This document shows positions 19,564-28,799 of a stretch of DNA of 50,070 nucleotides, in pieces (the stretch's first letter is position 1; every line of letters starts with the position of its first letter). Where the stretch lies: NCBI GenBank assembly GCA_002163005.1, contig MAAF01000096.1, positions 1-50,070 on the forward strand, read 5' to 3'. A program made the translations under genes and the position numbers. This DNA is from Colwellia psychrerythraea (GTDB taxonomy: Bacteria > Pseudomonadota > Gammaproteobacteria > Enterobacterales > Alteromonadaceae). Under the pieces are notes generated by a model. The model made no database searches. It had not been told where the DNA came from and worked only from the letters and a program-made list of their open reading frames with translations.

Positions 19564-19722
19564 TTTATTTAGGTATGAGTTAAGGTAATAGTTAAACGTT
19601 AGTAGGTAAGGTTATCAGTTATTTAACAAAGGTTTGTCAGTTAATGATCCATAAAGTATTTATAAATCATTAATAAAGTATACAATGACTGCTTTATTAA
19701 TTGCGCTTTATTTTACTATTCT

Positions 19723-20442
19723 ATGTCCCGAACACTTTGCCCTAGTTGTCACCGGCCTCAAAAAGCCTGTATTTGTGCTTTTACCGCAGAGATAAAAAAT
19801 GATATTCATGTCGTTGTACTACAGCACCCTAGTGAAGTATCACAAACAAAAGGGACTGTTGCTTTATTAGCCAAATCATTACAATCTTGCCAAGTTATCG
19901 TCGGTGAGAGTTTTGATGAGGAAGCTTGCTTCTTACAAATGATGGAACAGTATCAGCTTGTTTTACTTTATCCTGGTGAACAAGCACAAACCCTTAATCA
20001 TCAGTTAGTAAGACAATTGTCGAATCGCGAGCAAAGCAATGAAAATCCAGAGATTACAAGCAAAGACAAAGCTAAACTTAAAGCCAAGCCCCTTTGTTTA
20101 GTTATTCTTGATGGTACTTGGAAAAAAGCTTACCGCATGTTTATGCTATCAACAAAACTACAACAATTACCGCAAGTATGTTTGCCCGATTATTTAGCAA
20201 ATTCGGGGCAATACCTTATTAGAAAAGTAGCGAAAAAAAATGCTTTATCGAGTTTAGAGGCAAGCTGTTATGCTCTCGCTATTCTTGAACAAGTTTATGA
20301 CTCAGCAGAGCAGGGTAATGATGCTCTGCTGGTTACGTCTGAGCACGCAGGAAAGTATCAACCGTTACTTGAAAAATTTAAACAATTTAACCAATTCCAA
20401 TTATCTTTTAGACCTGCGAACAAATCCCTTAAGGAAACTTGA
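19723..20442 (+). CDS. tapT: DTW-domain tRNA-uridine aminocarboxypropyltransferase
   Basis: This 239-residue cytosolic enzyme belongs to the DTW family (TapT/YfiP), which transfers the 3-amino-3-carboxypropyl group of S-adenosylmethionine to a tRNA uridine (acp3U). The N-terminal zinc site CPSCHRPQKACIC is at about residues 6-18, the LQHPSE motif at about 33-38, and the family signature appears as DGTWKKAYRM near 129. A charged linker around residues 107-120 (ending KAKLKAKP) is an insertion relative to compact members. The stop codon overlaps the next ATG (TGATG), so it is translationally coupled to ggt. Confidence 0.88.
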   Translation: MSRTLCPSCHRPQKACICAFTAEIKNDIHVVVLQHPSEVSQTKGTVALLAKSLQSCQVIVGESFDEEACFLQMMEQYQLVLLYPGEQAQTLNHQLVRQLSNREQSNENPEITSKDKAKLKAKPLCLVILDGTWKKAYRMFMLSTKLQQLPQVCLPDYLANSGQYLIRKVAKKNALSSLEASCYALAILEQVYDSAEQGNDALLVTSEHAGKYQPLLEKFKQFNQFQLSFRPANKSLKET

Positions 20443-22202
20443 TGATTCATCATTCATTTTTATTACGACTTTCTACACTCGCATTGATTGTTGCGCAACT
20501 TTTGTTAAGTCATACAGCGCAAGCAAAACGTGAGATTCGTGAACCCGAAGCTGCAACTGGTTTCAATCAAAAGAAGGCTGTCTCTGCCAAGCAATATATG
20601 GTTGTTGCTGCTAATCCTTATGCCAGTCAAGCTGGGCTAAGTATGCTCGAAAAAGGGGGCAGTGCCGTTGATGCGGCTATTGCGGCACAGCTAGTATTAA
20701 GCTTAGTTGAACCGCAATCTTCAGGCCTTGGTGGCGGTACCTTTATGCTGCATTGGCATAAAGAAACACAACAATTAACCAGTTATGATGGCAGAGAAAC
20801 GGCGCCTCAGGCGGCAACCAGTGAGTTGTTTTTAAATGAAAATGGTAAACCACTTAGGTGGTCTGATGCCGTTGTGGGTGGTAAATCTGTTGGTGTCCCA
20901 GGTTTACTTGCTGCACTCAATAAAGCGCATGATCAATTTGGTGTATTGCCCTGGAAAGTATTATTCCAGCCTGCGATTGAGTTAGCTGAAAACGGCTTTG
21001 TTGTATCGCCGCGTTTAGAAAAATTATTGGGCATGAATTTCAATCCCGGCATTCATCTTTTACCAGAAATTAAAAACTATTTTTCGCCCAATGGTATTGG
21101 CATAAAAGCAGGTGATACCTTAAAAAACCCTAAATTGGCTAAAGCACTTCGTAGTATTTCTGACGAGGGCGTAGACGTTTTTTATCAAGGTTGGATAGCA
21201 AAAAAAATCGTTGAAAAGGTACAAAACGCAGCTATTTCGCCAGGGCTGTTAAGTCTTGACGATATGAAAAAATATCAGGCGATAGAGCGAGCGTCTGTTT
21301 GTGGTCCTTATCATCAATATAAAGTCTGTGGCATGGCACCACCGAGCTCAGGTGGTATCAGCGTTATTCAAATTTTAGCCCAATTACAGTCCTTTGAACT
21401 TTCGCAATACCCACCTAACTCATTACATGCGGTTCACTTATTAACACAAAGTTCGCGGTTAGCTTTTGCTGATAGAAATAAATATATTGCTGATAGTGAT
21501 TTTGTCAGCGTACCCGTTAAAGGTTTGTTAGCGGCGGATTATATAGCTAAACGTGCCGATTTAATCGATGAAAAAAGGGATATGGGTCATGCAATCGCAG
21601 GTAGCCCAGAAAATAGCTTAGTGCTTGCCAATGATAACGCTATTGAAAGACCATCTACCACTCATTTGGTTGTTATTGATAAACAAGGTAATGCCATATC
21701 AATGACCAGTAGTATTGAAAATGGTTTTGGCTCAGCGCTAATGGTGCAGGGTTTTATTTTAAATAATCAATTAACTGATTTTTCACTAGCGCCAAAGCGT
21801 AATGGAAAATGGGTAGCTAATCGAGTCGAACCGTTAAAAAGACCACGTAGTTCGATGGCGCCAATGATGGTGTTTAATGAAGATAATTCATTACGATTGA
21901 TTGTTGGTGCTCCTGGTGGAAGTCGCATTATTAACTATGTTGCGCAAACAATTATAGGTGTTTTAGATTGGCAACTTAATGTGCAGCAGGCTATTAATTT
22001 GCCTAAAGTGACTAACCGAAATCATGCTACCACGCTAGAGCTAGATACCGATATTGTCAAACTAAAACCTGCGCTTGAATCAAGGGGCCATCAAGTAAAA
22101 GTTAGGGCGTTAAATAGTGGTTTACATGCGATTGAAGTCACTAAAGATGGACTGGTTGGCGGAGCTGATCCACGCCGAGAAGGTGTTGTGCTAGGGCGTT
22201 AA
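20442..22202 (+). CDS. ggt: Gamma-glutamyltranspeptidase
   Basis: This periplasmic enzyme cleaves glutathione and transfers the gamma-glutamyl group. It is 586 residues from the ATG at 20442; this start is preferred over TTG 20439 because AAGGAA precedes it and it overlaps the upstream stop as TGATG. A signal peptide runs to about residue 28 (HTAQA). The large subunit has the ANPYASQAG and GGSAVDAAIAAQLVL segments. Self-cleavage and catalysis use the first Thr of the RPSTTHLVV motif (about residue 406), which starts the small subunit. The PRSSMAPMMV and GAPGGSRIINYV motifs that shape the active site follow. A terminator hairpin lies after the stop. Confidence 0.97.
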   Translation: MIHHSFLLRLSTLALIVAQLLLSHTAQAKREIREPEAATGFNQKKAVSAKQYMVVAANPYASQAGLSMLEKGGSAVDAAIAAQLVLSLVEPQSSGLGGGTFMLHWHKETQQLTSYDGRETAPQAATSELFLNENGKPLRWSDAVVGGKSVGVPGLLAALNKAHDQFGVLPWKVLFQPAIELAENGFVVSPRLEKLLGMNFNPGIHLLPEIKNYFSPNGIGIKAGDTLKNPKLAKALRSISDEGVDVFYQGWIAKKIVEKVQNAAISPGLLSLDDMKKYQAIERASVCGPYHQYKVCGMAPPSSGGISVIQILAQLQSFELSQYPPNSLHAVHLLTQSSRLAFADRNKYIADSDFVSVPVKGLLAADYIAKRADLIDEKRDMGHAIAGSPENSLVLANDNAIERPSTTHLVVIDKQGNAISMTSSIENGFGSALMVQGFILNNQLTDFSLAPKRNGKWVANRVEPLKRPRSSMAPMMVFNEDNSLRLIVGAPGGSRIINYVAQTIIGVLDWQLNVQQAINLPKVTNRNHATTLELDTDIVKLKPALESRGHQVKVRALNSGLHAIEVTKDGLVGGADPRREGVVLGR

Positions 22203-22214
22203 GTCGTGTTGTTT

Positions 22215-22245
22215 CCTGCTTGCGTAGATAAAGCAAGCAGGTTTT
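22215..22245 (+). terminator. Terminator after ggt
   Basis: CCTGCTTGC (22215-22223) pairs exactly with GCAAGCAGG (22233-22241) across a 9-base loop, followed by TTTT. It lies 12 bases after the stop codon. Confidence 0.85.
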
Positions 22246-22455
22246 AATAAAAGGAAAGTTTATCCGTCAATTTATCGCCATTCTCTGTGCTAATGCTAAT
22301 GCCAACCTTCTTTAGCTCTATCCCCCAATCACTGGATAACGTCGTTGCCACTCTAGTGATTAAATAAGTCTGAATTAATTTGGTGTGATAATTGCTTAAC
22401 TCTATTTATCAGTAGTTCCTTAAAACCGACAAAATGTTGGCAGGAGTGTAAAATA

Positions 22456-23061
22456 GTGACCTCGAAAAAACTTCCGTATATTGCTCAAGTGTTATGTCTT
22501 TTTATTGTTATGTTGACAAGTAAAACTCATGCATTAGAAAGCTCAGTACAATTGCATAAAGTTGATCAAGATAAAAGCTTTGGTTATAGCCTTTCAATAG
22601 GTGATGAATTTTTTAATCAAAAGGCGTTTAATTGGCAGGTAAGTTACAATCGCCTTGAAAGCGTAGCGATTAGCGACTTGGATGAAACAAGTGTAGTGTG
22701 GGATAAAGCAGGTTTTGATTTTACCCTCCAGACAGTAGACTTATCTTTAGGCTACCGTTATTACCCTCGATCTTATGATAAATTTATCAGTAGCCTTATG
22801 CTTGAATTTCAATTAGGTGCATCCGTTAATTTAAGTGAGCATAAACTTATTCCTGACGCAGCGCTTAATGTCGATGATGTTTACTTTGCTAAACAAGGTG
22901 ATATTAATCCGGTTATGTCCATCTCCCTACAAAAAAGCTTCACCAAAAACGCTGCCATGCATATAGGTTTTAAACATTATCCAAGTTATTCAGATTTTGG
23001 CAGTATCAGTACCCTATTTATTGGCTTTAATTATCGTTTTGGTCGTCAAGTTGGTTACTAA
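22456..23061 (+). CDS. Small outer-membrane beta-barrel protein, unknown function
   Basis: This is a 201-residue exported protein. The GTG start at 22456 is supported by AGGAG nine bases upstream. A signal peptide (about 1-26, ending at THA) is followed by alternating-residue strands (QTVDLSLGYRYYPR, SLMLEFQLGASVNL, HIGFKHYPSYSDFG, LFIGFNYRFG) that fit an eight-stranded OmpW/OmpA-like barrel. The gene ends a few residues after the last aromatic strand. I do not recognise a named family. A short hairpin (ACTAACA/TGTTAGT) overlaps the stop codon but lacks a T run. Confidence 0.7.
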   Translation: MTSKKLPYIAQVLCLFIVMLTSKTHALESSVQLHKVDQDKSFGYSLSIGDEFFNQKAFNWQVSYNRLESVAISDLDETSVVWDKAGFDFTLQTVDLSLGYRYYPRSYDKFISSLMLEFQLGASVNLSEHKLIPDAALNVDDVYFAKQGDINPVMSISLQKSFTKNAAMHIGFKHYPSYSDFGSISTLFIGFNYRFGRQVGY

Positions 23062-23245
23062 CATTACGTGTTAGTGACAGTATAATTATTCAAGTTCTAT
23101 GTAGACTGGCCGTTATAAAGACAGCCTGTAAACGGATTGTTGCCGTTAAACTTATTCTATCCCTTTATGCCTTATAGCTTTTTTAAAGTTATTTGACATA
23201 AATATCTGGTGTTAATTCTAGATAATACTCTCCGTGGAGAAACGT

Positions 23246-26200
23246 GTGTTGAAGTATAAAATACGTAGCTTTAAATTTTTAAGCATACTTACCCTTGTCA
23301 TTAGTATCGGTGCTTTTGCCGTAGATACTGATCTTGATGGCTATGACGATGCTGTTGATTTATTCCCTGCCGATCCACTTGAGTGGATTGATACCGATCT
23401 TGATGGTGTTGGCAATAATTCCGATCCTGATATTGATGGTGATGGTCTTGATAATGGTTATAGTTTTCCTTTTGGTGATGATAACAATGATGATGGCGAC
23501 TTAGTTGTCAATATACATGACCCCCTGCCAAAAGATCCCAGTGAATGGCTTGATACCGATAACGACACTATAGGTAACAATACTGACACCGATGATGATA
23601 ATGATGGTACGCCTGATTTACTTGATGTATTCCCACTTAACAGGCAAGAAAGCTTAGATACTGATCTTGATGGTGTAGGTAATAATGCCGATAGCGACGA
23701 TGATGATGATGGTGTACTTGATGTTTACGACCAATTCCCACTTGATCCGCTCGAAACGATAGATACCGATCTAGATGGTATTGGTAATAATGCTGATATA
23801 GATGATGATGGTGATGGTGTAAATGATGGCAGTGATGCTTTCCCATTAGACTTTAATGTCAATGCTGATCTCGATGGTGATGGCATGGGCAATGCGCAAG
23901 ACCCTGATATTGATAATGATGGCATTGTAAACACCCTTGATGTTTTTCCTTACGATAATACTGAGTGGTATGACACCGATGGTGATGGTATAGGAAATAA
24001 TACCGATACCGATGATGATACACATGATGTGACTGGTGTAGGTGATGGTGTTCTTGATGTTGACGATGATATGCCACTTGATGCAACTGAAATCAAAGAT
24101 ACCGATAATGATGGCATAGGTAACAATGCTGACGATGATGATGATGGTGATGGTGTTCAAGACAATTTTGATACTTTTCCGTTAGATAGCACGGAACATC
24201 TTGATTTAGATACGGATGGTATTGGCGATAATAGCGATCCTGATATTGATGGCGATGGAGCACTAAACACCAATGATGCTTTTCCTTTTCTTGCTAGTGA
24301 ACAAAAGGATACTGACGGCGATGGTTTAGGGGATAAAAGTGATAACGATATTGATGGTGATGGCGTAACAAATGGTCCATTTACCTCAGGCAATTACACT
24401 GATCCATCAGACACAGTCTTTACTGGTAATGATGCTTTTCCTTTCGATGTCAGCGAATATGTAGATACGGATGGTGATGGCATTGGTAATACGACTGATA
24501 ACGATGATGATGGCGATGGCGAGCCTGATTCAAGTGATGATTTTCCATTAGATAATTCCGAACAAAAAGATCTTGATGGCGATGGTATTGGTGATAGAAG
24601 CGATCCAGATATTGATGGAGATACTATAAGTAACGGGCCATTTTCTTCTGGTAATTATAGTGACCTTTTAGATCCAGTTTATGGTGGCAATGATGCTTTT
24701 CCATTTCTAATGCTAGCAACTACAGATACTGATAGTGATGGTATTCCAAATGTTACCGATCTTAATGATGATGGAGATATAGAACCTGATGCAACGGATG
24801 CTTTTCCATTAGATCCTACTGAGTGGTTAGATTCTGATGGGGATGGCCTTGGCAATAATGCTGATAGTGATGATGATAATGATGGTGTTCTTGATGGTTC
24901 AGATGACTTTCCTCTTGATGGCTCTGAATATATAAATACCGATAAAAATCACCCAACTAATAGTGATCTCATTGGTAACAATGCCGATCCCGATGATGAT
25001 GGTGATGGTGAGCCAGATGCAACGGATCGCTATCCATTAAATGCCAACGAGCAAAAAGATAGTGATGGCGATGGTGTTGGTGATAATAGTGATAGTGATG
25101 ATGATAACGATGGTTTCATTGATGCAATAGATGTTTTTGATAATGATCCACTAGAATGGTTTGATACCGATGGTGATGGCACAGGTAATAATGCCGATAC
25201 CGATGATGATGGCGATGGTCGTCTCGATAGTATTGATTTATTTCCTCTTGATAATACTGAATGGTTTGATGCTGATAATGACGGTTTAGGTGATAACAGC
25301 GATAGTGATGATGATAATGATGGTATTAGAGATATAGACGACGCATTTCCTAATAACCCTGTTGAAGCGCTTGATACCGATGGTGATGGTTTAGGTAATG
25401 TTTTTGACAGTGATGATGACAATGATGGTTTTTTAGATTTTCAGGACCAACTACCATTAGATGCCAAAGAACATTTAGATACCGATGGCGATCTAATTGG
25501 CAATAATGCGGATTTAGATGATGATGCTGATGGTATGAGTGATGAATTTGAGTTATTGCATAACTTTGACCCACTTAATGGTGGTGATGGCAACCTAGAT
25601 ACTGATTTTGATGGTGTTACCAACGCCGCGGAAGCTTTAGCGGGCAGTCATCCTTTGCGGGATGATTACGCGCCAATTATTACGCCGCCACAAGCTGTGC
25701 ATTTAAATGCCGACCATACATTTACTCGATTAGACTTACAGCGATTAATTGACTTAACCAGTATTACGGTACGTGATGGTCTTGATGGCATAAACTGTTG
25801 TGGTTTAACAGCATTAGGCTTTGAAACAGGGGCTAAAAATGTCAGCTCTGGCTTGGTTCCAATATTATGGCGAGCAGTAGATAATGCAGGCAATATTGCC
25901 AAGGTATCGCAAGTATTAAATATTCATCCGTTAGTGAACTTCTCTTCTGCACAAGTTGTTGCTGAAGGTGGCGTTGCTAGAGTAGAGGTGGTGTTATCCG
26001 GTGAGGCGCCTGCTTATCCAGTAACATTGCCACTGACAATTACAGGTAGTGTCGACAATGCAGATTACACTATTGCCGATAACAAGATTGTGATAGCGCA
26101 GGGCACCTCGGGTTTTATCGATATTAATATTAATAGTGATTTTCAACTAGAAGGTGATGAACAGCTGATTGTTAGTCTTGGACAAGGGGTAAATGCTGGT

Positions 26201-27346
26201 GTTAATACTAAGCATATTATTACGATTTCTGAAGACAATGTTGCGCCAAATATTAACCTAGCAATCTGGCAAAAAGGCATACAAGTGCCTAGCGTTGCTA
26301 TAAATGATGGTGAAGTGACAGTCGTTTTAACTATTAAAGATTCTAATGTTCAAGATACCCACCAAATTGATTGGCAAATTCCTGACTACTTAAGTGTTGT
26401 GCTTTCAACGGATAAATTGCAATTTGTCTTCCCAGCTGATGGTTTGAATTTACCTGAAGAGAATAAAGGCCTAATTAGTCTAAGTGTTACGGTAACCGAC
26501 AGCGGCAATACCACTAATAGCGGCACTGAAGAGTTATCACAAACTAAGCAGATTTCTTTAGCTTTATTGGCGACTCAACGAACATTACGTGGTTTAGATA
26601 GTGATAGAGATGGTTTAAGTGATCTGGTTGAAGGTTTTAGCGATGAAGACTCAGATGGTTTGCCCGCTTATATGGATAATTCAACCATCCCTTACTTACA
26701 GCCATTACATATTAATGCGGCATTAGTGAAGTTAGCGGAAACTGAGCCAGGTTTGCAATTAAGGCTAGGTAAATTTGCGCTGCTGCAAAACTCTGATGGT
26801 ATAGAGCTTTCACAGCAAGAAATTTTAGCTACAGGGTTAGTTGAAAAAGACAGTTTAGAGAACAGCTTGGGATATTTCGATTTTGAAATACACAGTATTG
26901 TGCCTTTTGGTCGATCAGTGGCTATTGTTTTACCTTTGTCTAATGCCATCGTTGAATACTCTGTTTATCGTAAGGTAAACGCTGAACAACAATGGGCAAA
27001 TTTTGTTGAAGACAGTAATAACGTAATTGCCACCAGTACTGCTGTTAATGGTGTTTGTCCGCCACCACACAGTGAGCTTTATCATGCAGGCCTTAATGTT
27101 GGAGATACTTGTTTAAAATTATTCATTGAAGATGGCGGCGCAAATGATGCAGATGGTATTGCTAATGGTGTGATTGATGATCCTGGCGGCATAGCAGTGG
27201 TTGCTAATACTACTATTGCACTTGATGTGACCCCTGAAAAATCGAGCAGTGGCAGTTCTTCCTTCTTTGCATTGTTCGCTTTGGTTATATTGTTTGTAGT
27301 GAGATTATTGCGACCAAAATACTTAGCGATAGAAAGTATAAAATAG
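23246..27346 (+). CDS. Thrombospondin type 3 repeat protein with GlyGly-CTERM anchor
   Basis: This is a secreted acidic surface protein of about 1,366 residues. The frame opens at GTG 23234, but GGAG at 23236-23239 lies 6 bases before GTG 23246, so the later start is preferred. After a signal peptide (about 1-25) come roughly 19 calcium-binding repeats of the DTDGDGIGNNxD and DAFPLD type (to about residue 790). Next are a Calx-beta-like segment (about 890-1000), Ig-like strands, and a region with CPPPHSELYH and NGVIDDPGG typical of choice-of-anchor U domains. The C-terminus is SSSGSSSFFALFALV followed by a hydrophobic stretch and Arg/Lys: a GlyGly-CTERM sorting tail, expected to be cut by the rhombosortase at 18961-19563. 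The ligand is unknown. Confidence 0.9.
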   Translation: MLKYKIRSFKFLSILTLVISIGAFAVDTDLDGYDDAVDLFPADPLEWIDTDLDGVGNNSDPDIDGDGLDNGYSFPFGDDNNDDGDLVVNIHDPLPKDPSEWLDTDNDTIGNNTDTDDDNDGTPDLLDVFPLNRQESLDTDLDGVGNNADSDDDDDGVLDVYDQFPLDPLETIDTDLDGIGNNADIDDDGDGVNDGSDAFPLDFNVNADLDGDGMGNAQDPDIDNDGIVNTLDVFPYDNTEWYDTDGDGIGNNTDTDDDTHDVTGVGDGVLDVDDDMPLDATEIKDTDNDGIGNNADDDDDGDGVQDNFDTFPLDSTEHLDLDTDGIGDNSDPDIDGDGALNTNDAFPFLASEQKDTDGDGLGDKSDNDIDGDGVTNGPFTSGNYTDPSDTVFTGNDAFPFDVSEYVDTDGDGIGNTTDNDDDGDGEPDSSDDFPLDNSEQKDLDGDGIGDRSDPDIDGDTISNGPFSSGNYSDLLDPVYGGNDAFPFLMLATTDTDSDGIPNVTDLNDDGDIEPDATDAFPLDPTEWLDSDGDGLGNNADSDDDNDGVLDGSDDFPLDGSEYINTDKNHPTNSDLIGNNADPDDDGDGEPDATDRYPLNANEQKDSDGDGVGDNSDSDDDNDGFIDAIDVFDNDPLEWFDTDGDGTGNNADTDDDGDGRLDSIDLFPLDNTEWFDADNDGLGDNSDSDDDNDGIRDIDDAFPNNPVEALDTDGDGLGNVFDSDDDNDGFLDFQDQLPLDAKEHLDTDGDLIGNNADLDDDADGMSDEFELLHNFDPLNGGDGNLDTDFDGVTNAAEALAGSHPLRDDYAPIITPPQAVHLNADHTFTRLDLQRLIDLTSITVRDGLDGINCCGLTALGFETGAKNVSSGLVPILWRAVDNAGNIAKVSQVLNIHPLVNFSSAQVVAEGGVARVEVVLSGEAPAYPVTLPLTITGSVDNADYTIADNKIVIAQGTSGFIDININSDFQLEGDEQLIVSLGQGVNAGVNTKHIITISEDNVAPNINLAIWQKGIQVPSVAINDGEVTVVLTIKDSNVQDTHQIDWQIPDYLSVVLSTDKLQFVFPADGLNLPEENKGLISLSVTVTDSGNTTNSGTEELSQTKQISLALLATQRTLRGLDSDRDGLSDLVEGFSDEDSDGLPAYMDNSTIPYLQPLHINAALVKLAETEPGLQLRLGKFALLQNSDGIELSQQEILATGLVEKDSLENSLGYFDFEIHSIVPFGRSVAIVLPLSNAIVEYSVYRKVNAEQQWANFVEDSNNVIATSTAVNGVCPPPHSELYHAGLNVGDTCLKLFIEDGGANDADGIANGVIDDPGGIAVVANTTIALDVTPEKSSSGSSSFFALFALVILFVVRLLRPKYLAIESIK

Positions 27347-27403
27347 TGCGTTTAATCGAGATTGAATTCGTGATTTAAGTACTCATACTTGTCTTGAATT
27401 ATT

Positions 27404-27463
27404 TATACCCGTTGCCATGCAAAGTGCACTCTGAAACATGCATCTTAATTGGTAACGGGTATA
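27404..27463. repeat. 60-bp element with inverted TATACCCGTT ends
   Basis: The left end TATACCCGTTGCC (27404-27416) and right end GGTAACGGGTATA (27451-27463) are inverted repeats with one mismatch. The centre holds CAAAGTGCACTCTGAAACATGC. This is the best preserved copy of a family also seen at 4450 and, in part, at 38201. It is MITE-like in form, with no coding capacity. Confidence 0.75.
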
Positions 27464-27747
27464 TGCTCTCATTATGACGGCCTTGATTTTTATCATCATA
27501 GAGTGGACTAATTATCTGAATTCAGGGTTAACTTACGATAACTTCAATTAATTTACCCTAATTTAGAGTAGTTTCTCGATAAATCGTATTTTTGGTTGAA
27601 TCCTTGGCATATTCTTGCTCAAATGGCGCCCCAGAGTCATAAATAATTAACATTGGTTACTTAGTTCGCATGTTTCCTCAATACATCGATGGATTTAAAA
27701 TTCTATTGCAACAGATAACCTAGACATAATAAGCAACAATCATTTAA
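27464..27747. other. Upstream region of the ole cluster
   Basis: AT-rich and non-coding. It must hold the oleA promoter, but I could not find a convincing -35/-10 pair and oleA has no strong ribosome site. Confidence 0.4.
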
Positions 27748-28797
27748 ATGAAATATTCCCGCGTCTTTATTAATAGCTTAGCGTATGAACTGGCCCCTGA
27801 AGTGGTCACCAGTGCAGAGCTTGAATCTCGTTTGAGCCCGTTATATCAAAAGTTTCGTATTCCAATGGGGCAACTCACTGCGTTAACTGGAATTGAGGAA
27901 CGCCGTTGGTGGCCAACAGATCATATTCTTTCAGATGGCGCTATAGTTGCGGCACAAAAAGCAATGAACGAAACAGGCATTGCTGCGGCAGATATAGGTG
28001 CGGTTGTTTATACTGGTGTATGTCGTGATCAGCACGAGCCGGCTACTGCTTGTCGAATAGCCGCTAAGCTTGGCGTATTAAAAGATACTGCAATTTACGA
28101 TATCAGTAATGCCTGTTTAGGCGTACTGTCAGGCATTTTAGATATTGCTAATCGTATTGAACTTGGACAAATTAAAGCAGGTCTTGTGGTTTCATGTGAA
28201 TCTGCACGTCATATTGTGGATGTAACTATTGATGACATGCTTGCTGATCCAACAATGCAAAATTATGCTCACTCTTTAGCGACGCTAACGGGTGGTTCAG
28301 GGGCTGTTGCGGTATTGCTTACCGATGGTAGTTTAAATCTAGATACTGACCGTAATCATCAATTATTAGGGGCAAGTCACTTATCAGCACCCGAGCATAA
28401 TAATCTATGTCAATGGGGCTTAAAAGAAGTGGGTCCACAACTATTCCGTGAATTTATGCGCACCGACGCGGTAAGTTTACTAAAAGAAGGTGTTTCTTTA
28501 GCAAAAGATACTTGGGAACATTTTTTAGAACAACGTCAATGGGTTGAAGGACAAGTTGATAAAGTTATTTGTCATCAAGTGGGCGCGGCTAACCAAAAAC
28601 AAGTATTGACCGCCTTAAGCATTCCTCCAGAGAAAGAATTTCCAACATTTAAGCTACTCGGCAATATGGGGACAGTTTCTTTGCCGGTAACGGCCGCGAT
28701 GGCTCATGATCAAGGCTTCTTACAAAAAGGCGATAATGTTAGCTTTTTAGGTATAGGCAGTGGCTTGAATTGTATGATGTTGGGGCTTAAGTGGTAA
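27748..28797 (+). CDS. oleA: OleA, acyl-CoA head-to-head condensing enzyme
   Basis: This 349-residue thiolase-fold enzyme joins two fatty acyl-CoA molecules to a 2-alkyl-3-ketoacid in olefin synthesis. It resembles KAS III. The catalytic triad is visible as Cys123 (DISNACLGVLSG), His276 (CHQVGAANQ) and Asn306 (LLGNMGTVSLP). The opening YSRVFINSLAYELAPEVVTS and the ALTGIEERRWW segment are typical of OleA rather than FabH. The stop codon lies two bases before the oleB ATG, so the genes are coupled. Confidence 0.95.
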   Translation: MKYSRVFINSLAYELAPEVVTSAELESRLSPLYQKFRIPMGQLTALTGIEERRWWPTDHILSDGAIVAAQKAMNETGIAAADIGAVVYTGVCRDQHEPATACRIAAKLGVLKDTAIYDISNACLGVLSGILDIANRIELGQIKAGLVVSCESARHIVDVTIDDMLADPTMQNYAHSLATLTGGSGAVAVLLTDGSLNLDTDRNHQLLGASHLSAPEHNNLCQWGLKEVGPQLFREFMRTDAVSLLKEGVSLAKDTWEHFLEQRQWVEGQVDKVICHQVGAANQKQVLTALSIPPEKEFPTFKLLGNMGTVSLPVTAAMAHDQGFLQKGDNVSFLGIGSGLNCMMLGLKW

Positions 28798-28799
28798 CT

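Noticed and set aside
23637..25623. Several minus-strand open frames inside the thrombospondin-type gene
   Set aside because: They are shadows of a GAT-rich repetitive gene: His/Tyr- or Ser/Pro-rich nonsense products with no ribosome sites.
23320..25660. Regular repeats that could suggest a CRISPR array
   Set aside because: The repeats are coding, vary in sequence and follow the DxDxDG calcium motif; there are no constant repeats with unique spacers.
27690..27747. Candidate promoter before oleA (TTGCAA with a later CATAAT)
   Set aside because: The spacing is about 13 bases, too short for a sigma-70 promoter.
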